Source: Miltoncostaea sp963770865 (GTDB lineage Bacteria; Actinomycetota; Thermoleophilia; Miltoncostaeales; Miltoncostaeaceae). Taken from it: a stretch of DNA of 64,000 nt. How positions within the stretch are numbered: the first letter of the stretch is position 1; each line of letters starts with the position of its first letter. The translations under genes and the position numbers were made by a program. The notes beneath the pieces are model-generated. The model ran no database searches, was not told the origin of the DNA, and saw only the letters and a list, made by a program, of their open reading frames with translations. The stretch spans positions 372,001 through 436,000 of the forward strand of contig CAVYRD010000013.1 in assembly GCA_963770865.1 (NCBI GenBank), read 5' to 3'. This document shows, piece after piece, positions 53,038 through 61,156 of this stretch.

Positions 53038-53640
53038 ATGACCCAGGAAAGAGCCACCCGCACCTATCGCATGACGCGCCGCGCCGAGCAGGAGGCGCTC
53101 ACGCGCCAGCGGATCACCGAGAGCGCCGTCGCGCTGCACGGCACCGTCGGCCCCTCGCGGACCTCGATGAGCGCCGTGGCCGAGCACGCCGGCGTCCGCC
53201 GGTCAACCCTCTACCGGCACTTTCCGAACGAGGCGGCGCTCTTCGATGCCTGCACCGCCCACTGGACCACTGAGAACCCCCCGCCGGATCTCGCGGCCTG
53301 GGGCGAGATCGGTGACCCTTCCGAGCGCCTTCGCCGCGCCTTGGAGGATCTCCACGCCTACTACCGCCGCACCGAGGCCATGCTGGGCAACCTGTTCCGC
53401 GACGAGACCATCATGCCGCTCGTGGCGGAGCGCTTCGGAGCCTTTCGCGGCTACCTGGCGGCGGCCCAGCAGGCGCTGGTCGCGGGACGCCGCCTCGGGC
53501 GGGGCGCCCGCGCAGTGCGCGTCCGAGGAGCCATCGGCCACGCCATCAGCTTCTCCACCTGGAAGTCCCTCGTCCGGGAGCACGGGGTGTCGGACGCGGA
53601 TGCCGTCACCCTTCTGTGCGCGCTCGTCGCGGGAAGCTGA
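53038..53640 (+). CDS. TetR-family transcriptional regulator
   Basis: 200 residues. The helix-turn-helix is LTRQRITESAVALHGTVGPS, RTSMSAVAEHAGVRRSTLYR, HFPNEAALFDACTAHW, the classic TetR N-terminus. The C-terminal ligand domain is helical (RLRRALEDLHAYYRRTEAML, GAIGHAISFSTWKSLVREHG). It probably represses itself and the divergent cupin gene through the 14-bp palindrome. The ligand is unknown. Intact. Confidence 0.85.
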   Translation: MTQERATRTYRMTRRAEQEALTRQRITESAVALHGTVGPSRTSMSAVAEHAGVRRSTLYRHFPNEAALFDACTAHWTTENPPPDLAAWGEIGDPSERLRRALEDLHAYYRRTEAMLGNLFRDETIMPLVAERFGAFRGYLAAAQQALVAGRRLGRGARAVRVRGAIGHAISFSTWKSLVREHGVSDADAVTLLCALVAGS

Positions 53641-53792
53641 GCTGCCGGGACCCCATACTCAGACGGCCGAGGGGCAGGGTGGGCCGACGGCCTCAAGGGC
53701 CTTGAGGAGCAAGCGGCCGCGGTGCGGGGGCGCCGCTAGACCGGCGCCACCCTGCCAGCCGGGAAGAGGGCCGCCTCCGGGTAGAAGGCCAC

Positions 53793-53814
53793 GTCCGCAG
53801 CGACCGCTGCGGAC
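53793..53814. repeat. Inverted repeat after the TetR gene
   Basis: GTCCGCAGCG and CGCTGCGGAC form a perfect 10-bp dyad with a 2-base centre, between the converging TetR and secreted-protein genes. It may be a terminator or a binding site. The rest of 53641-53894 shows no gene. Confidence 0.4.
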
Positions 53815-53894
53815 CGCGAGGCGGTCGGCGATGGGCGGTTGTGGGATCGAACCGCGGCGTCGTGAGCGACGCCGACAGCTGGCGTGTTGCGCGG

Positions 53895-54713
53895 CTACCC
53901 CTGGCGCCTGAGGGTCACCGTCAGTTTCGTCGTCACGTCGACCACGAGCGGGGCATCGCTGTTCGAGAGCCGGATCTTGCAGCTCTTGACGACCTTCCGC
54001 GCGAGGCGGGTGACGCGGGCCTTCGGGTGCAGGAGCGACTTCGGCGTCGTGGCGAAGCGGACGTTGGCGAGACCGCGGCCCGACGCCGCGAGTTCGTTCG
54101 TGCGCAGCCAGAGCGGGGCGCTGATCTTCGTCTCGCAGGTCGTCCCCGACTGCTTGACGGCCAGCCCCGGCAGGGCCAGCAGGGGCATCGGGCAGTCGCC
54201 GAAGGCCTGGCGACCCGGCGTCGCGGCGAACAGGATGTCGTCGTCGCCCCAGAGGTGCAGGAAGCCGGACTTCCACTGGCCGTGGACGTTCAGCCCGAAT
54301 CTCTGCGCGCCGCAGGCACTCGTCGGCGCCGTGACGTCGGCCGGCGGCGCGAAGCCCGCGCAGGTGCGGCCATTGGTGAGGGTCAGTGATCCGGTCATCG
54401 TGCCCTTCGCCTTCGCCCGGGTGTCGAACGCGAAGGACGAAGGACTGAAGGCGGACGCCACCGCCAGGCCAGGCTTCGTGCTGGCAAAGCGGAACGTGAG
54501 CTCCCCGGTGCCCGCGCCGGTCTGGAGCACGGTCACGTTGTCGCCGCAGGCACCGACCCGCACATCCCCGGCGAAGTGCCACCCCACCGTCTGCGAGCCG
54601 GCCACCTTGACGCTGTACACCGTCGGGGCGGTGCTCCCTGCGCCCATGGCCACCGTCGGCGCGCCGAACGCAACCGCAAGGGCCAGGAGTGTCGCTACCA
54701 GTGGTCGCCTCAT
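53895..54713 (-). CDS. Secreted protein of unknown function
   Basis: 272 residues from ATG at 54713 with GAGGAG upstream. Signal peptide RRPLVATLLALAVAFGAPTV with cleavage near AMGAGS. The mature protein is beta-rich with six Cys (VGACGDNVTVLQTG, GRTCAGFAPP, SACGAQRFGLNV, FGDCPMPLLALPG, GTTCETKIS, VKSCKIRLS), suggesting disulfides outside the cell. No family recognised. It stands alone. Confidence 0.65.
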   Translation of the reverse strand: MRRPLVATLLALAVAFGAPTVAMGAGSTAPTVYSVKVAGSQTVGWHFAGDVRVGACGDNVTVLQTGAGTGELTFRFASTKPGLAVASAFSPSSFAFDTRAKAKGTMTGSLTLTNGRTCAGFAPPADVTAPTSACGAQRFGLNVHGQWKSGFLHLWGDDDILFAATPGRQAFGDCPMPLLALPGLAVKQSGTTCETKISAPLWLRTNELAASGRGLANVRFATTPKSLLHPKARVTRLARKVVKSCKIRLSNSDAPLVVDVTTKLTVTLRRQG

Positions 54714-54819
54714 GGCTCCTCGTGGGTCGTCCGCCCGAGGGGCGAGCCTATCCCCCCACCTCGGCCTCGGCCTAATCGGCCCCCTGGCTGGGGTCGCCCC
54801 CGCGACGTCATGCTCCGGA

Positions 54820-54838
54820 CTGGCCCAAGACTGGCCCA
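54820..54838 (+). repeat. Paired CTGGCCCA repeats (candidate integrase arm sites)
   Basis: CTGGCCCA at 54820-54827 and 54831-54838, an 11 bp pitch identical to the pair at 35299-35317. It stands at the left edge of a run of small element-like ORFs (54.8-56.2 kb) that ends at scar D. Confidence 0.4.
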
Positions 54839-54859
54839 CGGGATGGCGCGCCCCATACG

Positions 54860-55000
54860 TCAGGCCGACGGCGCCTCCAGCTGGATCGTGAACTCCTCGC
54901 CCGGCAGCACGGTCGGATCGTTCCTGTAGCCCGCCGCGCGCACGATGCGGCCGCCGATCACAGCGAAGCGGCGTGGTCGGCACGAGTGGGTCGCGGTCAT
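54860..55000 (-). CDS. Small hypothetical ORF, possibly a truncated gene
   Basis: 46 residues from ATG at 55000: MTATHSCRPRRFAVIGGRIV then RAAGYRNDPTVLPGEEFTIQ. The frame is open upstream with coding-like GAELWRVPFAGWGEVQR, so the true start may be earlier or lost. No family. Probably element cargo. Confidence 0.3.
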   Translation of the reverse strand: MTATHSCRPRRFAVIGGRIVRAAGYRNDPTVLPGEEFTIQLEAPSA

Positions 55001-55126
55001 GCGCTGGACCTCGCCCCAGCCAGCGAACGGCACGCGCCAGAGCTCGGCGCCGGCAGGAGACTGCCGTCAGGGCGTCGTCAGTTCAGCGGCCGAAGGTCGG
55101 GCATAGGGTCTCGTCACAAGGGGGTG

Positions 55127-55316
55127 GGGGTGCTCGAGCCGCCGATCGACAAGAGGGCCCGACGAGGTCCGTCGCGAGGCGGCGCGCATCGCAGACGAGG
55201 CGCCGAACATCGACTTCGACGCCGCCTGGCGCCGGCTGCAGCGGCTCACGCTCGACCAGCGCGCCGACGTCGCCGAGGCGCTGCGCAAGATGGGCATGCA
55301 GACCGAGTCGGAATGA
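55127..55316 (+). CDS. Small phage-like ORF, apparently frameshifted
   Basis: A GTG start gives VLEPPIDKRAR. After a one-base change near 55160 the frame reads DEVRREAARIADEAPNIDFD, AAWRRLQRLTLDQRADVAEA and LRKMGMQTESE to TGA at 55314. The acidic, helical composition is coding-like. No family known. Confidence 0.3.
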
Positions 55317-55409
55317 TCTCATGCCTGTGCGGCTCACCGACACCGAGGTGGCCAAACATCGTCTCGGAGAGAAAGCGCGTGGGCGTCAACGTCCGCCAGC
55401 GGATCCGAC

Positions 55410-55610
55410 CTACTCCGGATCCGGCGCGCGACCCAGCCGCCGTCCGCACGATCCGCAGACCCACACCCAGGCGGTGGCGAAGTCACGATCACGGGCGATG
55501 CGCTCGTCGGGGTTGACGGGCCGGATCGGCACCTCGCCACGCTCGAGCCGCACATCCGGGCTGCCGCAGCCGCCATGCGGGCAGGCTTCGGGCTTTGGAA
55601 TGACGGCCAT
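55410..55610 (-). CDS. Small zinc-ribbon-like protein
   Basis: 66 residues: MAVIPKPEACPHGGCGSPDV, RLERGEVPIRPVNPDERIAR and ATAWVWVCGSCGRRLGRAPD. Two Cys pairs (CPHGGC and CGSC) separated by ~40 residues fit a zinc ribbon. Such small proteins are common in phages and integrative elements. A decayed frame MPVRLTDTEVAKHRLGEKAR lies opposite at 55321. Confidence 0.5.
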   Translation of the reverse strand: MAVIPKPEACPHGGCGSPDVRLERGEVPIRPVNPDERIARDRDFATAWVWVCGSCGRRLGRAPDPE

Positions 55611-55821
55611 CGACGACCATACCGCCGGCCTCGCGGAGCGAGCGTCCGTTGGGCTCGGCGCGCACCACAGGGCGGGCGGAGTCGTGGAGTTGCGCAACCG
55701 ACCTGTGGACTAACCGCAGGCACCCGCGGGCATGCCCGGTTGCCCGCCGCGCGCCGACATGAGGAGGCTCGACCGGACCGACATATTCGGTAGCCGCTCA
55801 ATCGCGCAGGTGTGACAGAAG

Positions 55822-56058
55822 ATGCCTACCGCCCCGGTGATCAATCCGGAGCCCTTCGTGGACTACCTCGAGGCGGCGGAGGCGAGTGCGCGGGCGCTCG
55901 GCTGGGAGGGCATCGGCGTCACGCAGCGCCTGGACGGAACGTGGGTCGCGACGGCGCGCAAGGGGAAGCAGTATGGCGCGGCACTTCCCACGGGGACGGG
56001 CCCGACCCGCGAGGAGGCCGCCGCGTCCCTCCTTCGCACGCTGCGCCTTCGGCGCTGA
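55822..56058 (+). CDS. Hypothetical protein, 78 residues
   Basis: MPTAPVINPEPFVDYLEAAE, ASARALGWEGIGVTQRLDGT, WVATARKGKQYGAALPTGTG then PTREEAAASLLRTLRLRR. The pattern of strands followed by 'TREEAAASLL' resembles small phage or element proteins that present a sequence for repeated-domain binding. No family assigned. A membrane peptide follows closely in the same direction. Confidence 0.55.
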   Translation: MPTAPVINPEPFVDYLEAAEASARALGWEGIGVTQRLDGTWVATARKGKQYGAALPTGTGPTREEAAASLLRTLRLRR

Positions 56059-56078
56059 CGGTCGCGTGGAGCACGGAC

Positions 56079-56171
56079 GTGGTGGGCATCCTCTTTCTCT
56101 ACGGCATGTGGGCGGCCATCGCGCTCTTCACGATCCTGGTCGCGGCGTTCCTCTTCCGCGACTCGGACTAG
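56079..56171 (+). CDS. 30-residue single-helix membrane peptide
   Basis: GTG at 56079 or 56082 opens VVGILFLYGMWAAIALFTIL then VAAFLFRDSD. One strongly hydrophobic helix with an acidic end. The open frame extends upstream without a better start. It may be a small membrane protein of the element. Confidence 0.4.
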   Translation: MVGILFLYGMWAAIALFTILVAAFLFRDSD

Positions 56172-56224
56172 CCGGCGAGATCGCGCCCGCCTCCGCCGCA
56201 CCGCCGGGGCTCGGCGGGGAGCCC

Positions 56225-56457
56225 TACGTCAACGTCAACCGACTCCGGTGTCCGTCCCTGTCTCGCCCTGACCGTGGCGCAGCCCTATATGCAGGACTTT
56301 CGTGACCGCGACGGACAGGCGAAGACACGCGGTGATGTCTCGTAATGAAGGGGTCAGCGGTTCGAATCCGCTCGTCGGCTTCCCTTTCGTGGACCGGGAA
56401 GTCCGTGTCTTGCGCCCCCATTCGCCCGCCCGTCAACGTCAACCGCTACGTCAACGG
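56225..56457 (+). other. Integration scar D: left arm, tRNA-Thr 3' half, right arm
   Basis: 56225-56338 is the shared arm (ACGTCAACGTCAACCGACTC, GCAGGACTTTCGTGACCGCG). 56339-56382 is the exact tRNA-Thr(CGT) half. 56431-56457 has CGTCAACGTCAACCGCTACG, a right-hand arm repeat. It is the most complete att-like site in the window. 56458-56732 has no clear gene. Confidence 0.7.
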
Positions 56458-56732
56458 ATCCACCTACTCTCGGGTGCAGCCGCTCCCCATCGGCCGCTTG
56501 CACCATCGCTGTTTCGAAGCCTGCGCCGCGACGGCATCGTGCTCGCTTCGCATCCAACGGGTCTCGACGTCACGCTTTCTTCGCCGCGCTTGACGCTTCG
56601 CAGATCCAAGCGATCGGCCCGTGACGGGGCGGCGGCGTCTTCATCGCAGGATGGACTCGGAACGGTCAGTCCGGCCGGGCTCGCCCGGATGCCTCGCCTT
56701 CCTGCCCGTGGCGACACCTTGAACGAGAAGGG

Positions 56733-56846
56733 ATGAGGCTGCGCGCCTGGAACAAGCGCCTGTGGCGCGGGCCCGAAGTCGAGGGGGTGGTCAGGAACCT
56801 CGTGAAGCGGCCGAGGGGGCTGGGGCCCGAAGAGGGTGGCTCATAA
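56733..56846 (+). CDS. Possible 37-residue basic peptide
   Basis: ATG at 56733 preceded by GAGAAGGG: MRLRAWNKRLWRGPEVEGVV then RNLVKRPRGLGPEEGGS and TAA. Basic and helical. No family. It converges on the FG-GAP gene. Confidence 0.3.
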   Translation: MRLRAWNKRLWRGPEVEGVVRNLVKRPRGLGPEEGGS

Positions 56847-56936
56847 GGCGGCAGGCCTGCACGCGGAGCCATCTCGCCCACTCGCCGCCGTGGTGGGGCG
56901 TTCATGTGTTCCGCCGAGCCCGCCCCGAGCCGCCCG

Positions 56937-59165
56937 TCACGGGCCGGTGACCACTCCGGGGGCCAGGGCACCGGCGCCGATGCTCCGGTCGGCGAAGTTG
57001 CCGTCGATCAGGCCGCGCTCGATCTGGCTGACCGCGTCGTTGGCGGTGCGCACGCCCGCCTGGGCGATGCGCTGGTTGATCTGGAGCTGCTCGGCGCTCA
57101 GGGTCACCCTTTCACCGTGGCGCTTCTCCGGGATCTGCGGGTTCGAGCTCGACGGCGGCAGGGAGGGCGCCGCGCCGGTGAGGCTCACCGTCAGGCCCGG
57201 CGTGAAGCGGCCGCGCTCGAGGGCGCCGGCCTCGACGTCGCCGCCGGTCAGGCCGCCGTTCAGCCGCGCGGCGAGCGCCCGCCCGCGCAGCAGGGCCACC
57301 TGGTAGATGCGCTGGTTGATCAGGAGCTGCTGCCGCGTCAGCTGGACTGCGTCCGGGTCGCCGGAGGGCCCCGGGGTGGTGATCGGCGCGGGTGCCGCGG
57401 TGGGCGAGGGGATCTGGGCGCCGAACCTCGGCGTCAGGGTGGCGACCAGGCTCTGGGCGCTGATCGTGCCGCCGCAGACATCGCGGCCCTGGATGCCGTC
57501 CGCGATGCGCCGCTCCACGGCGGCGATGCGGCGGATCGCGGCCTGACCGATGCGCTGGTTGATCAGGAGCTGCTCGCGCGTGAGGAGGATCGGGTCGGGT
57601 GAGGCCTCCACCGGCCGGCCCCCCGGGCGCGGCACCGCGGCGCAGGCGCGCGTGCGGCCGTAGCCGTAGAGCCACGCCCCGCCGCTCGACCCGCGACCCT
57701 TGAGGGTGGCCCGGCCGCCGGCGACCACGATGTCGGCCCGGCCGTCGCCGTCGGTGTCGCCGGCGCGACCCAGGTCGCCCATCGCGAGATGCTCGAGCGG
57801 GCCGACCAGGCGCAGGACGTCCCCGCCGCCCGGCGCGGCGGTGCGGGTCGCCGCGCGGAAGAAGCGGCGCCCGCCCAGCAGCACCACCACCGACCCCGCG
57901 CCGTCGCGGCTGGTGAAGTCGGCCGTCAGCGCGCCGACCCCGAGGTCGTCCACGCCGTCTCCGTTCACGTCGCCCAGGCCGGCGAGCCGCGAGCCCAGCA
58001 GGCCGCCGACGCCCGGCACGAAGCGGGTCGCGCGGGTGCCGGGCTTGGCGAGGTCGACGTCGGTGACAGCGGTCCCACCGCGGACGATGTCCACGGCCCC
58101 GCTGTACGCGCGTCCGCTCCCCGCCGCGAACGGCGCGCCGATCGCAACGTCGTCGAACCCGTCGCCGTTCACGTCGCCAGCGCCGGCCACGGGGCCCGTG
58201 GCCGTGTCCTCATTCGCCCGGCCGAGGATGCGCATCGCCCGGCCCGCGGGCGGCGCCGCGAGGTCGAGATCAGAGGGCGTCGCAGATCCGAAGACGACGA
58301 CGGACGACCCGCGCGTCGAGACGGGATCGGTGACGATCACGTCTCCGAAGCCGTCGCCGTTCACGTCACCCGCGCCGCCGGCGCCGACGATCGGAAAGCC
58401 ACCGCCCCGGCGCACGATCCGCACGGCCCGCGCACCGGGGCTCGCCAGGTCGAGGTTGGCGAACCCGACGCGGCCGAAGACCACGTAGACGACGCCCCGC
58501 TGTCCGGGGCTGGGAGACGTGTCGATCAGGATGTCGGCGAGGCCGTCGCCGTCCACGTCGCCCGCGGGCGCCACGCCCCATCCCGCGCCCTGGCCGGTCA
58601 CCGCGCCGTCGATGCGTGCGCCGGACGCGCCCAGCGCGGCCAGGTCAACGTCGCCCAGCCCCGCCTTGCCGAAGATCACGTAGGCCGAGCCGGAGGCCAT
58701 CCGGGCGTTGTTGTCCGCCCCGGGGGCGCCGACCAGGATGTCCGCCACACCGTCGCCGTTGACGTCGCCGGCCACGGTCACGGAGGTTCGCGCGAGCTCG
58801 TCGTAGGGCGCCGCCCCATCGATGCGGGCGAGCGCCAACGGGCCGGGGGCGGCCAGATCGACGTCGGCCGGCTGCTTTCGCCCTGCCAGCACCCACACCG
58901 AGCCGGCGCGTTCCCGGCCGGCCGGGCTGAGTTCGTAGGAGCCCACCACAACGTCCGCGCGCCCGTCGCCGTTCACATCGCCCCCGCCGCCGACGGCCCC
59001 GATGCGCGCGCCGGCCGACGGCCCCACGATCTCGGCGTTCGCGGCGGTCAGGAGATCGACGACGCCGTCCGAGGGCGGAGGCGCCGCCGCGGCGGTGGCC
59101 GTTACGCTCATCGCGACCAGGGCCGTGAGCGAGAGGACGCCAGCGCGAGAGCCCGCGGATCGCAT
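56937..59165 (-). CDS. Secreted FG-GAP (integrin-like) repeat protein with a C-terminal triplicated helix motif
   Basis: 742 residues from ATG at 59165. Signal peptide AGVLSLTALVAMSVTATAAA. Seven FG-GAP calcium-binding repeats carry D-x-(N/D)-G-D-G, for example GDVNGDGRADVVVGSYE, GDVNGDGVADILVGAPG and GDVNGDGFDDVAIGAPF, forming a beta-propeller (about 35-500). After a Pro-rich linker, three copies of LTREQLLINQRIGQAAIRR / LTRQQLLINQRIYQVALLR / LSAEQLQINQRIAQAGVRT follow at ~70-90-residue spacing, each ending in a GGDVEAGAL-like turn. It is extracellular and perhaps adhesive. Upstream ATGs lack a signal. Confidence 0.8.
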   Translation of the reverse strand: MRSAGSRAGVLSLTALVAMSVTATAAAAPPPSDGVVDLLTAANAEIVGPSAGARIGAVGGGGDVNGDGRADVVVGSYELSPAGRERAGSVWVLAGRKQPADVDLAAPGPLALARIDGAAPYDELARTSVTVAGDVNGDGVADILVGAPGADNNARMASGSAYVIFGKAGLGDVDLAALGASGARIDGAVTGQGAGWGVAPAGDVDGDGLADILIDTSPSPGQRGVVYVVFGRVGFANLDLASPGARAVRIVRRGGGFPIVGAGGAGDVNGDGFGDVIVTDPVSTRGSSVVVFGSATPSDLDLAAPPAGRAMRILGRANEDTATGPVAGAGDVNGDGFDDVAIGAPFAAGSGRAYSGAVDIVRGGTAVTDVDLAKPGTRATRFVPGVGGLLGSRLAGLGDVNGDGVDDLGVGALTADFTSRDGAGSVVVLLGGRRFFRAATRTAAPGGGDVLRLVGPLEHLAMGDLGRAGDTDGDGRADIVVAGGRATLKGRGSSGGAWLYGYGRTRACAAVPRPGGRPVEASPDPILLTREQLLINQRIGQAAIRRIAAVERRIADGIQGRDVCGGTISAQSLVATLTPRFGAQIPSPTAAPAPITTPGPSGDPDAVQLTRQQLLINQRIYQVALLRGRALAARLNGGLTGGDVEAGALERGRFTPGLTVSLTGAAPSLPPSSSNPQIPEKRHGERVTLSAEQLQINQRIAQAGVRTANDAVSQIERGLIDGNFADRSIGAGALAPGVVTGP

Positions 59166-59343
59166 GGCGGCGAGCCTTTCACCCAGCCGGCCCACCGCAA
59201 AGGTGGCGCCGCCGCGAGGTGGGTGAGCGCCGTCGCCGGCCGTCACGGCCCCGATCCCCTTCGCGACCGCGGGCATCGCGCCCCCATGCTCGCTGCCGCT
59301 GTCGTGGGCGACGCGCCGGTGATCCATCACAGCCTCAGGCGGG

Positions 59344-60813
59344 TCATCCCGCGACGGCGAGTGGGTCGGGCGCCCTCAGGATCGCGGGGCGCGCGATGGA
59401 GCCGGCCGTGCTGTGCGCGGTCGGAACGAGGATCACCCCGACCGCCAGGCGCCGGTGGACCGTCAGCTGGCGCCGGCCGACCGCCGACAGCGGAAAGACG
59501 ACCGTCGCCCGCTGCCCGGGCGCGAGCCTCAGGCGACGCACCTGGGGGCGGCGCGGCGGCGCCGGCGGGCCGAGGTGCAGGCTGAGCGTCCCGCGGCAGG
59601 CCCGCGCCGCGCCGGACGGGCAGCGCACCACGACGCCGATCGCGCGCGTGCCGCGCAGACGAATGCTCAGGATGGCCGCGGTCGGCGGGAACTCGCTGGC
59701 GACGCCGGCCGGGGTGATGCGCCCGATCCGGCTGGCGTCGGACTCGGTGAACCAGAGGTTGCCGTCGGGGCCGGCGGTGATGCCGTTGGGGGCGCTCCCC
59801 TCGCTGATCCCGGCCGAGAACTCGGTCACGACCCCGGTGGGGGTGATGCGGCCGATGCGGTTTCCCGCCAGCCCCTCGCTGTTGAACTCCGTGAACCAGA
59901 GGTTGCCGTCCGGGCCGGTGGTGATGCCGGCGTTGGCGAGGCCGCCGGCGGAGCTGTCTGCGCTGATGCCGGCCGAGAACTCGGTCACCGCGCCCGCCGG
60001 GGTGATGCGCCCGATCCGGCTGACGAGCTTGGGCTTGCCCCGGAAGACGGTCGAGTGGAACTCGGTGAACCACACGTTGCCGTCGGGTCCTGCGGTGATG
60101 CCGTTCAGGCCGCTCCTGTGGCTGATGCCGGCCGAGAACTCGGTGACCGTACCCGTCGGGGTGATGCGCCCGATGCGGTCGTTCGCGCCGGCGGACTCGG
60201 TGAACCAGATGTTGCCGTCGGGGCCGGCGGTGATCGGGCCGGAGACGCTCCCGGTGATGCCGGCCGAGAACTCGGTCACGACCCCGGCGGTGGTGATCCG
60301 GCCGATCCGGTTAGCGCCGTGCTCGGTGAACCAGAGGTTGCCGTCCGGGCCGGCGGTGATGGCGGTGGGGGAGCTCGTGGCGCTGATGCCGGCCGAGAAG
60401 TGGGTGACCACTCCGGTCGTGGTGATGCGCCCGATCTGGTTCGCGGGAGTGTCCGTGAACCACAGGTTGCCGTCGGGGCCGGCGGCGATGCCGCCCGGGC
60501 TGGAGGCGCGCGCGGGGCCGACCGGGAACTCGGTCACCGCCCCCCGCGGGGTGATCCGGCCGATGCGGCCCAACTGCTCGGTGAACCAGATGTTGCCGTC
60601 GGAGCCGGCGGCGATTCCACCGGGGTAACCGCCCCCGCTCATCGCCGGGGCGGGCCGCGGGGCCGCGGCGGTCGAGGCGGCGCCTGCGCAGGCCACCCCG
60701 ATCGCCGCGATGAGGCCGGTGACCGCAATCAGACGCGCGGACGGACCTCGGCGCCGTGGCGCTCGCGCCGCGAGGGTGCGGCCGTCGTGGCAGGTGGCGC
60801 GCAGGCGGTCCAT
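59344..60813 (-). CDS. Secreted virginiamycin B lyase-like beta-propeller
   Basis: 489 residues from ATG at 60813 preceded by GGAGGG. A long basic N-region and hydrophobic segment LIAVTGLIAAIGVACAGAAS target it outside. Seven blades follow, each with GPDGNLWFTE...RIGRIT..G.VTEFS. This is the Vgb/streptogramin lyase pattern, which opens streptogramin B rings in characterised enzymes. The catalytic His of Vgb is not evident in the last blade (PDGNLWFTESDASRIGRI), so lyase activity is doubtful. The C-terminal ~110 residues form an added beta domain (VVVRCPSGAARACRGTLSLH). Confidence 0.75.
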   Translation of the reverse strand: MDRLRATCHDGRTLAARAPRRRGPSARLIAVTGLIAAIGVACAGAASTAAAPRPAPAMSGGGYPGGIAAGSDGNIWFTEQLGRIGRITPRGAVTEFPVGPARASSPGGIAAGPDGNLWFTDTPANQIGRITTTGVVTHFSAGISATSSPTAITAGPDGNLWFTEHGANRIGRITTAGVVTEFSAGITGSVSGPITAGPDGNIWFTESAGANDRIGRITPTGTVTEFSAGISHRSGLNGITAGPDGNVWFTEFHSTVFRGKPKLVSRIGRITPAGAVTEFSAGISADSSAGGLANAGITTGPDGNLWFTEFNSEGLAGNRIGRITPTGVVTEFSAGISEGSAPNGITAGPDGNLWFTESDASRIGRITPAGVASEFPPTAAILSIRLRGTRAIGVVVRCPSGAARACRGTLSLHLGPPAPPRRPQVRRLRLAPGQRATVVFPLSAVGRRQLTVHRRLAVGVILVPTAHSTAGSIARPAILRAPDPLAVAG

Positions 60814-61156
60814 CGAGGACCCTCCGTCAGGGGGAAGGGCGGTGATGCATCCTCCGGCCGCGGGGACGCCGGCCGCCTCGTGGCATCCCCCGTTCGCCCC
60901 TTCGGGGATCTACGCGGAGCTGCCCGGCGTCGGCGCTCCGGACGGCGCGCCTCAGGCCGGGCGTCCTGACGGCGCCCCCAGGGATCGTCTCCGAGTGGCT
61001 TCCGAGGCGATGAGCGCGGCTCGGCAGGCGGCGGCCGGTTGCCGTCTGGGGTATCACCCATGAGGGGGATGCATGTTCTCCGATACGTACTTCTCCGGGC
61101 GATTGCACGGACTTCTCCCGGATTGCGGCCGCCCACGGGGGTCCTAGCGTCTCCCC
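60814..61156. other. Divergent intergenic region
   Basis: 343 bp between the divergent Vgb-like and BNR-like genes. I see no convincing gene. It should contain both promoters. The stretch ATCACCCATGAGGGGGATGC near 61052-61071 looks like a stray ribosome site and start with no long frame. Confidence 0.4.

Noticed and set aside
9392..56382. Repeated 44-bp units as a CRISPR or as tRNA genes
   Set aside because: Copies are kilobases apart with no spacers, and none has the 5' half of a tRNA, so neither call holds.
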